Positions 11,516 through 23,120 of a stretch of DNA of 64,000 nucleotides are shown one piece after another. Source of the stretch: Peromyscus leucopus (lineage: Eukaryota; Chordata; Mammalia; Rodentia; Cricetidae); assembly GCF_004664715.2 (NCBI RefSeq), contig NC_051063.1:67729518-67793517 (forward strand), in the 5' to 3' direction. Below the pieces are notes generated by a model. That model saw only the letters and a program-made list of their open reading frames with translations. It made no database searches and was not told the origin of the DNA. The translations under genes and the position numbers were made by a program. The first letter of the stretch is position 1. Each line of letters starts with the position of its first letter.

Positions 11516-11679
11516 CATGTACATTCTGAAAGTGAAACTGGCTCATGTGGTTAGTGGCCCATGTACCTAAAAGGTAGAGCAAAATTCTAGAAGAATGTCA
11601 TGCTTCAACGTAGGCCTCTTAAAAGGTATTTGTTTCTTCCCAGCTGAACTACTCTCCTTTTTCCCCCCCAACTTTCAAT

Positions 11680-11904
11680 TTATTTTTATTTTTGTGTGCA
11701 TACGTGTGTGTGTTTGTGTGTTCATCACATGCATGTAGGTCTTGCAGGAGGCCTGAGGAGGCCGTCATATCCCTTGAAACTAGAATTACAGGCAGTTGTG
11801 AGCCATCTGATTGTGGATGCTGGGAATCAAACCCAGGTCTTCTATTATAAGAGCAATCAGCTCTTTAATGGTTAAGAAACCATTAAGCCATCCCTCCAGC
11901 CCCA
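11680..11904 (-). mobile_element. B2 SINE, antisense
   Basis: The right end is the complement of the B2 tRNA-like head (GGGGCTGGAGGGATGGCTTA on the minus strand). Then come the complements of GATTCCCAGCATCCAC and GGCTCACAACTGCCTG. The left end has the CATGCATGT and GTGTGTGTG part of the B2 3' region, and TTTATTTTTATTTT matches the AT-rich tail. Confidence 0.85.
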
Positions 11905-11984
11905 TGATAACCTTCTTCTGAAAGCAGCTCTTCTAACCCAGGACATTTTCATATATGCACGTTCCCGTGCCAGTGTGTAGCTTT

Positions 11985-12318
11985 GTGTGTTTGTGTGTGT
12001 GCATGAAGGTGTGAATAAAGGTGTCCTCACAGGTCAAATTCCAGTGTCTTTCTCAATAGCTCTCTGCATCATCATCATCATCATCATCATCACCATCATC
12101 ATCTTGAGATGTCTTTCATCAAACCAGGAACTCAGTGATTTGGCCAGGCTAGCTGGCCAGTGAGCCCTAGAGATTTTCCTGTGTTCACCGTCCCAGCTCT
12201 GGGATTCCAGGTGTAAAATACCGTACCTAGCTTTTTGTTGTTGTTTCTTGGGGATCAAAACCAGACCCTCAGATTTGTGTGGCAAGTACTTTGCTGACCA
12301 AATCATCCCTCCAGCTCC
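11985..12318 (-). mobile_element. B4 SINE, antisense, with ATC repeat
   Basis: GTGTGTTTGTGTGTGTGCATG tail, a B1-like middle (GGCCAGGCTAGCTGGCCAGT, CTCTGGGATTCCAG), and a right end resembling the complement of the tRNA-like head (GCAAGTACTTTGCTGACC). An ATC microsatellite occupies the middle. Confidence 0.75.
12067..12103. repeat. (ATC)n trinucleotide repeat
   Basis: About 12 copies of CAT/ATC with one interruption (CACCATC), inside the antisense B4. Confidence 0.95.
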
Positions 12319-13827
12319 AGAGCTGTATATTTGGACCCATATCACAGGATGCCACTGTGTGTCTTCCCTTTTCCGGTTCTGTCCTGAGCTATTCGGCATG
12401 AATGAAGCCTGAGTAGATCACCAGCTCTGCTTTCCCTCAGCCCACTGCTTATCATAAGTCAGCTTGGAATTCTGATTCGTTTTTTCCTCCTTTTCCCTCC
12501 TCTTTTCCATGAGGAAATTAGTTTAAAGTTAAAAAAAAATAACATAAAACCCATCTGTGTGGCCTGTTGAGCAAGACTTAGGAAGTTCCGCTTCTCAGTT
12601 TTCAGGCCCAACCGGACCTGTAGGGCCAGCATTCAAATTCCCTGTCTCTGGGGCAACATTTTAATAGAGTTTTTTTTGCTGGTGTTAAAGCTTAACTCTG
12701 GTGTTATATTCATACTCTACCATGGAGGTTTAACCACCCAATTTTATTAGCAGCAAAATAAAAGTATCAGGGAAAATGAAACCTTGGTGTTTGTGTCTTG
12801 GGAGGGAGCTGTCTGCCCCCTTTTCCCAATGGCAATTTATATCTTCTTGAATCATGGTGCATGTAAACTTGGAGAGCAGTAAAAGAAAAAAAAGAAAGAA
12901 AGAAAGAAAAGAAAAAAAGAGGCCATTTGAGAACATTCTGACTTAAATGAATTATATGTCGGGAAGGAATACCCAGTCCATATTATCTTTGCCTTTTACA
13001 GAAATAAAGCCTTGACGGCAGGAGAGTTCCTTGCAGCCATGCACCCCCAGACAAAGCCTACTTCATTAGCTCAATTAATAGAGCTGGAGGATGGCAAAGA
13101 GGCTAACTAGTCTACCTCATTCGAAAATTTCTTTGTAAATTATTTGTCATCTGAGTGTTTTGGCCTTCAGAAGGGACTTGGATCCTGCAATCTCTGGGTT
13201 GTCCTGAGCTTCCTTTGGCTCCCAGAGTCTGCTTATTTTATACTCTGTGTCCAGTAAGCTTAGGGAAGAGGCTAGTATCCTCCGAACTGTTTACCATTTC
13301 ATGCTGCTGGACCCCGAATGTGAACAGGAAATTGCAGCCCTTGCTCTTAAGAGAGGAGCTGAGCATAATTAGCTTCACTCATGAAGACTGTTCACAGCAT
13401 AATTTGTCCTTTTCAACACAGAGTGCCGGCCTGCAACCCAAGGCCCTTGCCCTGGGTCTGTCATTCACTTTCCTCAGTCACTTCAAACTCCGTGGCAGTT
13501 CCTTCAGCAGTGATCTGGGCATAATGATGGCCATGCCCTAGTTCTGAAGGGAGGAGCCCTAGAGATAATAGGAGCGAAAAGTGCTGAAGGAAAGATGAAA
13601 GGCTGACAGTGCCTGCCCTCAGGGCACGCCATGCCATCAGGCTTCCTCTCTGGGTTGGAAGACCGAGAGGGAGAGGTAAAGTCTACCTTCTTCAGGCGGT
13701 TCAGGTAGCTTAGCAGATTACAAGTTAGTCTTGCCTTTCAGATAAGCAACCCTTGCCTTTTAACACAAACATTTGCTACCCATTGCATAGGGTAGACTAA
13801 GATTGACCAGCTGCCAGTCACCAGCGT
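12319..13827. other. unique non-coding stretch
   Basis: Contains an impure AAAG run (12,886-12,920) and a possible conserved block (12,950-13,150: TCATTAGCTCAATTAATAGAG, CATTCGAAAATTTC). An open frame of 128 codons at 13,155-13,541 has no family resemblance and no coding signature I trust. Confidence 0.5.
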
Positions 13828-14195
13828 CAGCTGTCAAGCTGACACAAACCTAGAGTCATCGGGGAAGAGGGAACCTCAACCGGGGAATTGACTAGATCAG
13901 ACTGGCCTGTGGGGCATTGTCTTAATTGGTAATTGATGTAGGAGGGCCCAGCCCACTGTGGGCAATGCCATTCCCTAGGCAGTTGGGCCTGGTCTATATG
14001 AAAAAGGTAGCCGAATGTGAGCTAGGGAGCCAACCAGTCAGCATTCCTCTGTGACTTCTGCTTTTAAGTCGCCGCCCTGAGTTCTTGTCCTGTCTTCCCT
14101 GGATGATGGACTGTAACCTGTGAGCCAAATAAATCCTTTCCTTCCCCAGTTGTTTCTGGTCAGTGTTTTCTCTCAGCAACAGAAGCACATGAGGA
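13828..14195 (+). mobile_element. rodent medium-reiteration repeat
   Basis: AGCTGTCAAGCTGACACAAA, GAGGGCCCAGCCCACTGTGG, GATGGACTGTAACCTGTGAG, CCAAATAAATCCTTTCCTTC and CAGCAACAGAAGCACATGAG are hallmarks of an abundant rodent interspersed repeat. I recall it as RMER-like but am not sure of the family name. The same family appears in the other orientation at 54,640. Confidence 0.7.
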
Positions 14196-14329
14196 CAGTG
14201 CTTATCTGAGATGTAGGTTTAACTGGGTGTCCTATGTTCTTAGGACAGATTTGGCAGCCCTGGGTTTCTTGACTTTGCTCCAGCAGGGCACCTCATCTTT
14301 CCTCTTCTGTTCCAGTGGGGCTGTGGCAC

Positions 14330-14535
14330 AGTGTGGAGGCATCTGGAATCAGAAGTCAAATGACGCTCTACTCTAGATACAGATTCCTTCAAACACACAG
14401 CTTTCTACTTGTGTGCACGGGCAAGTCACAGAACCCACTGGGCCTCAGCATCGTAGCTCAGAAATGGACTCTGGTTCTCACCTTAGCAGATTGTTGTGAG
14501 GACACATTGAACTGAACTTTGAAAAGCTTGGAGCT
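14330..14535 (+). mobile_element. MIR SINE
   Basis: Runs through most of a MIR: GCATCTGGAATCAGAAGTCA, CTTGTGTGCACGGGCAAGTCA, CTGGGCCTCAGCAT, AGAAATGGACTCTGGTTCTC, GATTGTTGTGAGGACACATT. Old and diverged, but the order is intact. Confidence 0.7.
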
Positions 14536-14723
14536 GGCAGAATTTCTATGTGCTTTGCTCTGGGAAACACAGCTATACATTTGAACCCTGTCTTATGAAA
14601 GGTGGTCCAGTGCAGTAGTGTGCTAAGTTTGATCTGGGATCTTTCCCAGCCAAATGTATTAAAATGTCCCATTTTCCTCCAGTTTAAGTTCTCAATGTCT
14701 CTCAGTGGCTTTACACTCATTCT

Positions 14724-14725
<2 letters not shown>

Positions 14726-14815
<90 letters not shown>
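14726..14815. repeat. (GT)n(GA)n compound microsatellite
   Basis: About 17 GT copies followed without a break by about 27 GA copies. The GA half is a mirror-symmetric purine strand, which can form a triplex. Confidence 0.95.
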
Positions 14816-14817
<2 letters not shown>

Positions 14818-15928
14818 TTTATAGAAGCCAGTTTTCTGGTTCCAGGGCTAGAGTGGTCATTGAGGTGAGTGGTCTCTTGGGCCTGCACAGAGGAGCAGCT
14901 CAGGGCATGTGGACCAAGTATCTAGAAAAGCCCACCTAAGTTTTGTCTGTAATGGCTACAGAATCAAAGAAGCAGTTCAGGTAGGTGTTTGTGAACAATG
15001 GTGTCAGGGATTCCAAGGCTAGTGTGAGAAAACTCTGAGCACCCAGTAGCAGCTGGGGTCAGTGATGGGGTCAACGGTAAGGCAGGGGCTAGGGTCAGCT
15101 GGTCTCTCAGAGCACTCTGGCTTCTTCCTGGCTTCTTCTTGGAGCCAAATGCGACTCTTAGGATCTTGTCTTTCCTCCCCAGGAGTTTGTTTTTGCAACG
15201 ACTGTGGGCAAGTCCCCTTCACTTCCTGGGAAAGCTAAGCCCAATCTGTCTTCTCCCGATGCAGCATCCTCCCTGTCGAGCTGGGAGCCCTCTGCATCCA
15301 TCCCGCCAGGCCCATCTGGACCAGCTCCTTGTTGACTTTCTCATTGGCTCTTCCTCTCAGCTGCACTTGGCCTTCTGATGCTCCAGCTTCCTTCTGCTCT
15401 GATGGAGCCATTTGTAAGGCTTCCCCTGGGTCCTCTGAAGCGCCTGCTGCCGCTCTCCAGCCGGCTCCATTTCCCTTCCTGCTCTCTCTTTGTGTTTTGT
15501 TGTTACAACAGGCTTTGGTGGATAGCTTGCAAGTTCTCTCTCTTTTTTTCTTTTCTTTTCTTTCTTGCCCAATTTTGTGTTATACTCACTGAAAATTGAG
15601 ATTTACCATCCCCTGCCCCCAGTGACTTATGGGTAGGAACTTTGTACCAAATGATGGACATGAATACGTTAGTATCTCACTATAGAGAAGCCAAATTAGC
15701 CATCAGAAGCAGATGTATAGTATATTTTATAATTCTGTGAAATTCTGTGGGACCAACCCTTGTTATACCCATTTATATGTGGTTTGATACCAGGAGGAGG
15801 AAGTGTGAGTAGGCGATTGAAGGCTCCCCTCTGTCCTGCCTTGATGTATTGGTTGATTCTTTTATAATATGAAATAAGAGCCTTGTAGATCTGAGGGTGT
15901 CTCCTTTGAGAGGGACAAGTCCCCTGTT

Positions 15929-15930
<2 letters not shown>

Positions 15931-15969
<39 letters not shown>
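15931..15969. repeat. (GT)n microsatellite
   Basis: About 19 GT copies, no SINE body recognised beside it. Confidence 0.95.
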
Positions 15970-15970
<1 letters not shown>

Positions 15971-16819
15971 GGAATGAGGCTCAGAATTTCAGGGGCTAAG
16001 AAAGACAGAAAGACCGACCGACAGACAAAATAAAACAACAAATAATAGTAGGATTTTAGTTAAAATGAAGATAAGGCGTCAAAACAGCCCAAAGAACTCT
16101 TCCCACCCAGACAAGAATCATTCAACACCTCCCAGTCACAGGCAATCAGTTCTCTAACCCCTCTCACAGAAGGAAAAAAAATGCTAATTTTACACCGTTG
16201 AGAGCAAATGATTATTAGCAAGAAATATTTTTGACAGGGACTCATTTGTTCTTGTTTTAAAAACATAGAAACATGCTCAGTTTCCACCCCCTTTCTCCTG
16301 TTTAAATCCCGCCCCCCCGCCATTGCTTAGAAATTTGTCCTTGGACAGTCTAGCAGTCTACCTTACATCTTTATAACACTGCTCTCTGCTTCTTTCTGTC
16401 TGAAAGCACTGTTGCAGATACTTGTCGGTGTTAAAGGTTAGGCATAGTGGAGATTTCCTTGGCCCCTTGAGCTCCTACTTTCAAAACAAGGACTTTGTTG
16501 GGTACTTCCTCTGGGGAAAGCGATTTTACATATGCACCTGGAGCACACAGACACCCTGAGTTCATCATTCTACCCAGCAACCAGAGAGTGGGACAGCGTA
16601 AGAGCAGATCTCCCATCTCTAGCACACCACGGAAAGCCCACCCTTGTAGCTAGCGGAAGTACACACACATTTCTTCTCCCTGGTGAGAACTTACAAACGC
16701 CTTGTGTGAAATCTGACTACAAACCACCACTGACAGCAAGAAGAGATTCCCCCGACAACCTGAACATGGCAGGTCAGCCCTGCTCTGGAGGTGACTGGCT
16801 TTGCCTCATTAGAAAGTTA

Positions 16820-16935
16820 GATGTGTGTCATTTTTTTTTCCCTTTGTGACAGGAGCTTCGGCAAATAGACACTTTGTATTTTCCCTAATCTATTAATCAA
16901 GTTTGCAGATTAAACTCATCGGCCATTTCTTTTTT
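16820..16935. other. possible conserved non-coding block
   Basis: CTTCGGCAAATAGACACTTTG, then CCCTAATCTATTAATCAAG and GATTAAACTCATCGGCC: ATTA/GATTA words with preserved CpGs, just before a T-run. Confidence 0.25.
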
Positions 16936-17869
16936 CTTTTTTTTTTTTTTTTAGTTGCCATGACAGCTTCCTCCCCCCCTTTTCCCCCATATCCTCTTCT
17001 TTCAGGTTAGAAAAAGCCCTAGCTCCTGCTCAGCTCCCGCTCCCCCCCCCCCAAATCCATTTTGGAAGAAAGGGTACCACTTGCCACAAGATGGAGCTCT
17101 GTAGATGACTTTTTTTTTTTTTTAGTTTTTTTTTTTTTAGTTTTTCTGAAAAGGAATAGAAATCTCTTGGACAGCTTAGGGGGCGTATTACTTTGCAAGA
17201 CTTTCGTTTGTATGCTGTCCGTCAGGACTCCTGGATGTGCTGGTTAACTTGCCTGCACACAAATGCACGTAAAGCAGGGCCTGTGAAGGGAATGGGCTAA
17301 GGATGCAAGGACTTCCTGCCTCTAGAGCATCTCCACCTGGGTGCTTCTGCTGCCTCTGCGAGGTTTCCGTGGCCGGAGGCTGGCTTCTCTAAAGACTGAT
17401 GTGTCCTTGTTCTGGATGGATAGTTGCGAGCAAAAATAACATTTGTTAGAGTGTGTCTAGCCAGAAATTGTGCAGCAGGCCATGGGGTCAGAGAAGGAGA
17501 AGTAAGTTCTGTTCCACTGAGCACGTTCACTCTTCCTGGGCATGGTGAGCTGGATGCCAGACATCACCTCTAATGACTTTTGGATCCCCTTTCCACAGTA
17601 TCCTGAGCGGAGGAGGAATGGGCAGCCAGTCAGGCCTGGTCTAGGTACAAGTTAATTAGTGATTTTCTGGGTACGAGAGTCTGCCTTCAGCTGGGATGAA
17701 AGCTTCTTCACACCCACCGGTGATGGCAGTAAGTTCATCCCCAAGTGGAGGAGGCAGCAGGTGCTGAGGGCTGTCCTTGCGGTACCCAGGTTCTATCTCT
17801 CATCCCCCTTAGGAGGGCAGCAGAGGGAAGCACTCTGTGGCGGGTGTGGCTCTTCCTTGGGGGCGTGTT

Positions 17870-18330
17870 TTTAACTACAGGGTTTATGAGCTGTACATTC
17901 ACTTGATTTGGCTTTTGGTTATTTTTATTTTCTCCTCTTGTCAACTTGACAACCTGAGGGCAGAGGACGCCATGCCTGTGGAAGAGGCAGTAAACAGTGC
18001 TCCTGGAGCTGCTTCACCAAGGCCTTGGAGGCCGTCCTCCTCCTCCCCTGCTCCCCCTCTCTCCCCAGCCCTTCCTCTGTGTCTTCCCTATTGCCCGCTC
18101 AGCAAGGATCATGCAACCAGAACACTCCACTCTAAGTAAATAAATCCCGAAATAAATATGGATGTGAGCCTCATTAACATTACCTGTCAAATCCCCAAGC
18201 ACAGAACCCCCAAATGCCCCCCTGGGCCTCTCGGTAATTTCTGGAAAGCACATTTAAAAAAAAAGATGATTGGGGGTATATTTGTGGAAATCATTAGTGG
18301 GGTGGGGGAAGATATGGTTATAAGTCAATA
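17870..18330. other. possible conserved non-coding block
   Basis: Two AT-rich parts flank a GC-rich middle. On the right TAAATAAATCCCGAAATAAA (18,137), CCTCATTAACATTACCTGTC (18,168), CTCGGTAATTTCTGG and AAATCATTAGTGG look enhancer-like. No comparison available. Confidence 0.3.
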
Positions 18331-20355
18331 ATTCTTTCTGACATGACCTTAGCTCTGTTGTGTGACGACTCTCCTTATTGGAGGGAAAGACATATGGCCT
18401 GAGGTTTACAGCAGATGTCAGGAACCCTGGGAGGTGGCGCGGGGAATATCTTGGTTATATTTTTTCTTTTTAACTGACATGGATGTATGGGACATTTTGT
18501 CATCCTAATGACCGTTTCCTTTGGTTCTTCTGGTCATGGTGTGGCGGGATGGAGTGACCTACTTTACAAAGGGTAGTAAATATCATTGAAGGCAAAAAAT
18601 TTATGTTCGAAAAGGTCCAATGAACAGACATCAGCTTATGTTCTTAGAATACAGCGTTGGATTTATACCACATGTCCCATGCAAGGTGTGTGTCCCAGAG
18701 CTTTGAGAGTCACACGGTAGGTGTCTGTGTAATTCTCTACTACAGAAATTCCTGTGCCTCAGACCTTGTTTGTTCTGGAGATGGGGAGCTGGAATCGGTG
18801 GCTGGCTCTGCAGAGCTTTGTGGCTTTGCCTTTGGGAATTCTCAAACAGGCCCTAACAGGGCTTAGCAAAGATGTAGCCATTGGGATCCAAGAGCCAACT
18901 GAACTGCACGGGTGATAGACCAGCATGGGCTAAAGGGCTTCAATACTTATTTAAATGGGTGGGACCAGGCTGAGTGAGCAAATTGTATTTGTAAGGGAGA
19001 TGACTGCTGTGCTGTGAGCCAGTAGGTGATGGGCAGCCCTCATAGAACACAGTGGCAAGGCCTTGCTGAGGGTTGAGACTCTGGAGGAAGGAAAGGTGGA
19101 GCATCATAAAGTACCACACAACTTGAATGACATTGAACAACAATGATTATAAACCAGGCCTTCAGCAGCATGGTGTTCTGCGTGGTAATACCCTATGTTT
19201 GATAAAGAGTAGCTGTGTCTGCCCCTGGCCTTGGTCTGCAAGTAGAAAAGACTCAATTAATAACTCTATCTTCCCTCTTCTCCCCTCTTCTTCTCTCCCT
19301 TCTTCCTTATCCTCTTCCTCCATCCCCATCCGCTGCTCCTCTTTCTCTTTGCCCTTCCTGCTCCCTCCTTTTCTTCTCCAGCACTGTTCCAGGACCAGCC
19401 ACCTTTCCCTTCCTCCTTCTTGCCTTGTCAGAGTGACCGTGGCTGAGGAACGTCTGTCTGCTGACCGAGGGCTAACAATGTTGGCTTGCGAGCAAACTTG
19501 AAACCAGCCATACCCAACATCTTGATCTCAGGACTGCTTTCCCTCCACCTTGAACTCCATCCTCTGGCTCTGGAGTCTACAGCTTCCTTTCCATGGCCAA
19601 CTTGTCTCCCATCTACAGCCCTCCTCCCCAGAGTTGGGATTCTTGGCCTTCACCTCCACTCCACTCATATCCCTTTCTTCTTCCATTGTTCCCATTCCTG
19701 TCTCTCCTTCACCTTAACAGTACCACAGAGAATGGAAAAATGGACACAGACTCTTGCTCAGAACCGTGGAGATGACAGCAGGAGGTGTGTCCCCTCCTCA
19801 GGTCTTTGGAGCCTCACTGGGAACCTCCTGCCTTGCCTGGCTGTCCTCAGTGGTACCAGCAGCTCTTTTGTCAGAGTTGGCTGTGCCAAGCTAGACACTA
19901 CTTTCTTAATCTACAGCCAAGAGAAATGGAACAGAAAAGTCTCAAGGGGATTTTGAACCTCCCTGAAGTTGTCCACAATTTGATGGGTTTTCACAGTTGC
20001 TTTTGGACTTTGAGTATGACAGCAGTACCCTAAAACACAGAAAGAGTCCACTGGTGTCTCAGCTTAGGCCCCCAACTTTTGGAATCTGGGGGTAGGTGGC
20101 TATTAGATTCAGTTGGAGCTTTCTGCTTTTAGGAATAATTTCACACAAAAAACAATGGTAAGGCATAACCCAAAGTAGGAAATGGCATTGAAAAATCAAT
20201 TTTCTAGAATGGTAGTTTTTGTTTATTTGTTTTTCTTTTGGTGGTGATTGTCTGGTATGGAACTTAGGACTCATATGTGCTGGGAAAGTATAAGAGAGAC
20301 CCCTAGGTTTCTAGAATGTTTCCATTTTACTTGCTTGCAACTCAATTCACCCGCC

Positions 20356-20358
<3 letters not shown>

Positions 20359-20408
<50 letters not shown>
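20359..20408. repeat. (GT)n microsatellite
   Basis: About 25 GT copies, the tail of the antisense B4. Confidence 0.95.
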
Positions 20409-20412
<4 letters not shown>

Positions 20413-20512
20413 ATGTATGTGGGCACACATGCATATGGAGGTCAGATGTGTCTAGTTTGATGACTCTCCACATTGTATGCTGAGGCAGAGTCTTTTGGTT
20501 GAATCTAGATAT

Positions 20513-20518
20513 CACTGA
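20513..20518. repeat. target-site duplication, left
   Basis: CACTGA, identical to 20,891-20,896 on the far side of the LTR. Six bases is the duplication length typical of ERV2/ERVK-type integrases. Confidence 0.85.
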
Positions 20519-20890
20519 TGTAGCTGAAAGTTTTTTCTGTGTCCCACCAGGTCCGCCACTGCTCAGACTCAAGTAAACACACAGAGGCTTATATTAATTT
20601 AAACTGCTTGGTCATTAGCTCAGGCCTACCACTTACTAGCTCTTACACTTAAATTCAGCCCATTTCTGTTAAGCTGTATGTTACCATGTGTTCTGTGGCC
20701 TTACCTGTGTGTCTTTACCTGCTGTTCCCTGAATGGCAGGCTGGCGTCTTCTCTGACTCAGCCTTCCTCTTCCCAGAATTCTTGTCTGTTAACCCTGCCT
20801 ATACTTCCTACCTGGCTACTGGCCAATCTGCTTCTTATTTATCAACCAGTCAGAGCAACACATTCACAGCATATAGAACATCCCACAGCA
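20519..20890 (-). mobile_element. solo LTR, ERV2/ERVK-type
   Basis: 372 bp, starting TG and ending CA on the plus strand and bounded by perfect CACTGA duplications. On the minus strand it begins TGCTGTGGGATG and ends AACTTTCAGCTACA. The LTRs at 49,295 and 51,153 begin T(G/A)CTGTGGGATG, and the 5' one ends AACTCAAGCTACA. Shared blocks include GGTTGATAAATAAG, CCAGGTAGGAAGTATAGGC and TCTGTGTGTTTACTTG, so it is a related subfamily. There is no internal sequence, which is what LTR-LTR recombination leaves behind. It sits inside an older B4. Confidence 0.88.
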
Positions 20891-21062
20891 CACTGATTCT
20901 ACTGACTTTTTTTTTTCCAGAGGATCCCTTGTCTCCGACTTTCAATGGCTATCAAGTGCTGGGATTCTAGGCAGGCTACCACACTGGTGCAGAGGGTCTA
21001 AACATGGGTCTTCACCCTTGTGTGGCAAGCACTTTATCCATTCAGTCACCTCCTCGGCCCTC
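20891..21062 (-). mobile_element. B4 SINE, antisense, 5' part
   Basis: Starts with the right copy of the LTR target duplication (20,891-20,896). Then it has AAGTGCTGGGATTCTAGGCAG, ATGGGTCTTCACCCTTGTG and GGCAAGCACTTTATCCATTC, the complement of the B4 body and head. It is the continuation of the element at 20,359. Confidence 0.75.
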
Positions 21063-21900
21063 AATTCATGTTTTTTTTTAAAATTATTTTTTCATAATGG
21101 AATTTTTTTTTTGATAAAATCTTTAGAAAGTAGTGATAGATTCAAGTCAAAGGATCAGTTTACACAGTTCTGGGAGACTTTCCCAGGCTCCAGGCTGATG
21201 CAATCATGTGCCATCCTTTGCTCTGGCAGGGAAGAACAGATTTTGTGATCGACTTCCTTCACTGCTCAGTTATGTTATTTTACTGTTCCCCCAGAACTCT
21301 GGCACAAGGCAAATTTATAGTATTGTGCTCCTCATTAGCCAACGGCCCTCAAGGAGTCTAGTGGTACACACTCTAAGCAATGCCCTTCTTCAACAATGCG
21401 GGTTTCCTTCTGTCAGGCTAAGAAGATGGAACGGTGACAGAAGCCATGCTGGTGACGACAGCCCTCAACAGGTCTGTCTCCTGAGTCAAGCAGTGTTAAG
21501 AGCTACACAAGGATTCTGTAGCGTAGTAAAGCATGTCACAGGGAATCAATAAATAAATGTGGTGTTGGCTAGGAAGAGCTTACTTCTTCATCAGAAGGTA
21601 AAAACTATTGTAGATGCAGTTTCTAGTCTTTAAATGAAACCAGCTGTGTGTCTGTCTGCTTCTAATCCACATCCTGTCATGCCTGGTTCATACTTCTGAT
21701 GTCACCCAAGGTGGAATCTACAGGCAGCTGATGGGCATCTTGAACTGCCGTCCGTGTACACGGTAAAGTCGAGCTCTGGATATTTTTGCTTCCTGGGGCA
21801 TCTTCTTCCTGTACTACTTGTGGTGGCTTCTAAGCCATCAACTTTCAATTTCTTCTTCCTCTTCCATTTCCTCCTCCTCTTTCTCTTCTCTTTAATCCAC
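21063..21900. other. unique non-coding stretch
   Basis: No gene or transposon recognised. The right end (21,845-21,900) is pyrimidine-rich. Confidence 0.5.
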
Positions 21901-22027
21901 TTTTTTTTTTTTTTTTTTTTTTTTGAGTAAAAGTCTTCCTTCAGAGCCTAGGCTGGCTATAATAATCCTCCTGCCTCAGCCTCTTGAGTACCTTGGTTAT
22001 ATGTGTGTGCTACTATAACTGGTCTGT
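21901..22027 (-). mobile_element. B1-type SINE, antisense, old
   Basis: T-run of about 24, then GAGTAAAAGTCTTCCTTCAG, CTAGGCTGGCTATAATAATC, CTCCTGCCTCAGCCTCTTGAG and the complement of a B1 head. Diverged, perhaps a proto-B1. Confidence 0.7.
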
Positions 22028-22980
22028 TTCTGCATTTTCCTTTCTAACAAGACCCTGTTTAGTCCAGATTAATCTTTGGTTAATGACCATGTGGTTTTTG
22101 AAACTGGACTGTGTTTGCTGCCTTGAGCATAGGCCAAGGTTGGTGTAAGCCAGGACTTCTCATCCAGGATGATGATGAGAACTCCATCCTGTATCACAAC
22201 ATACACAGAGGTAGGTACCCGCATGTGTGTTCATGTTCATATCTACAGATGCTGCTCAGCTGATGCCACTCCTTTCAGCTCACACACACAGCACTGGGCA
22301 ATCATCGTTGTTCAACTCTCCTGGCTAATTTAGGCAGAAGCATACGACACAGTTCTCGTCAATAAGAAGACTGGGGCTTCCGTGAAAGGCATGAATGAAA
22401 GACAAAATGACAACAGCTGTCCATTCCTGGCTCTGTGACCTATTGGGCTGTATGAGACCCCTAAGACCAAGGCTAAGACCAAGGCAGGCGAGCAGAAGGA
22501 CTGTGTTGTCAGCCTGGCCCCTGCCTCACATCAGGGAAGCAGCACTCTAGGAGACAGTTCTGGAGTTTGGTTGTGAGGTAAAGGTCCCCACTGTTAGGCA
22601 GTTCTCTTGGAGCAAACAGGAACCTGCAGTCAGGGACCTCTTTGGAGGCTGCTTCTCAGTGGGTGGGGAATCCAGTGGCCTACGCTGGGGCCCATGGGAA
22701 TGGTTGTGCTTCATTTAAAAGAACAAGATGAACTGTCGTGAATCAAATGCCCATTCCTGGCTGCAGAGGCCTGTGGGCCTGGTTTAGGGGGACCTGATTC
22801 AGCCACTGGAATTTGTGAGTTGACCTTTGTGGCTTTGGCTTTTTGTATGTGACCTAGAAAGTCTTTGACACACTTGCAATTTTGTCAAGATTCCTATGTA
22901 GATGCTGTATGACATGAATACTCTTCTTCTCATGTCTTTGTGGGCTCATTAATTCTTGAAAATGATGTAGAATCTTAATT

Positions 22981-23120
22981 CACACACACACACATACATA
23001 CACATGTAAAATGTCCACACCTGCACATAAGTATGTATATGCATATAAACACATGTGCATGCACAGACCCATGCACACACGTGCTCACATACATGAACAC
23101 ACACATACAGATATACATCT
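22981..23120. repeat. impure CA/CATA-rich tract
   Basis: Alternating purine-pyrimidine DNA (ACACACACACATACATACAC, GCATGCACAGACCCATGCAC). It is a degenerate microsatellite, perhaps the decayed tail of a SINE whose body is not visible. Confidence 0.7.

Larger units (their letters stand above)
8851..11679. other. unique non-coding stretch
   Basis: No gene or clear transposon. The strongest conserved-looking part is 10,100-10,480, and the palindrome at 11,496 lies near its right end. A poly(A) run sits at about 10,617-10,635. Confidence 0.55.
14816..20358. other. long unique non-coding stretch
   Basis: About 5.5 kb without a recognised SINE or LINE. It holds a GT run (15,931-15,969), T-runs (16,926-16,953; 17,109-17,139), candidate conserved blocks near 16.85 and 17.87-18.33 kb, and a pyrimidine-rich segment at 19,260-19,440. 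Open frames here are short and look like chance. Confidence 0.5.
20359..20518 (-). mobile_element. B4 SINE, antisense, 3' part
   Basis: GT run (20,359-20,408), ATGCATATGGAGGTCAGATG and GAGGCAGAGTCTTTTGGTTG are the complement of a B4 tail and body. The element is interrupted by an LTR and resumes at 20,891. Confidence 0.75.

Noticed and set aside
13155..13541. 128-codon plus-strand frame
   Set aside because: No domain, mixed composition, and no neighbouring exon signals.
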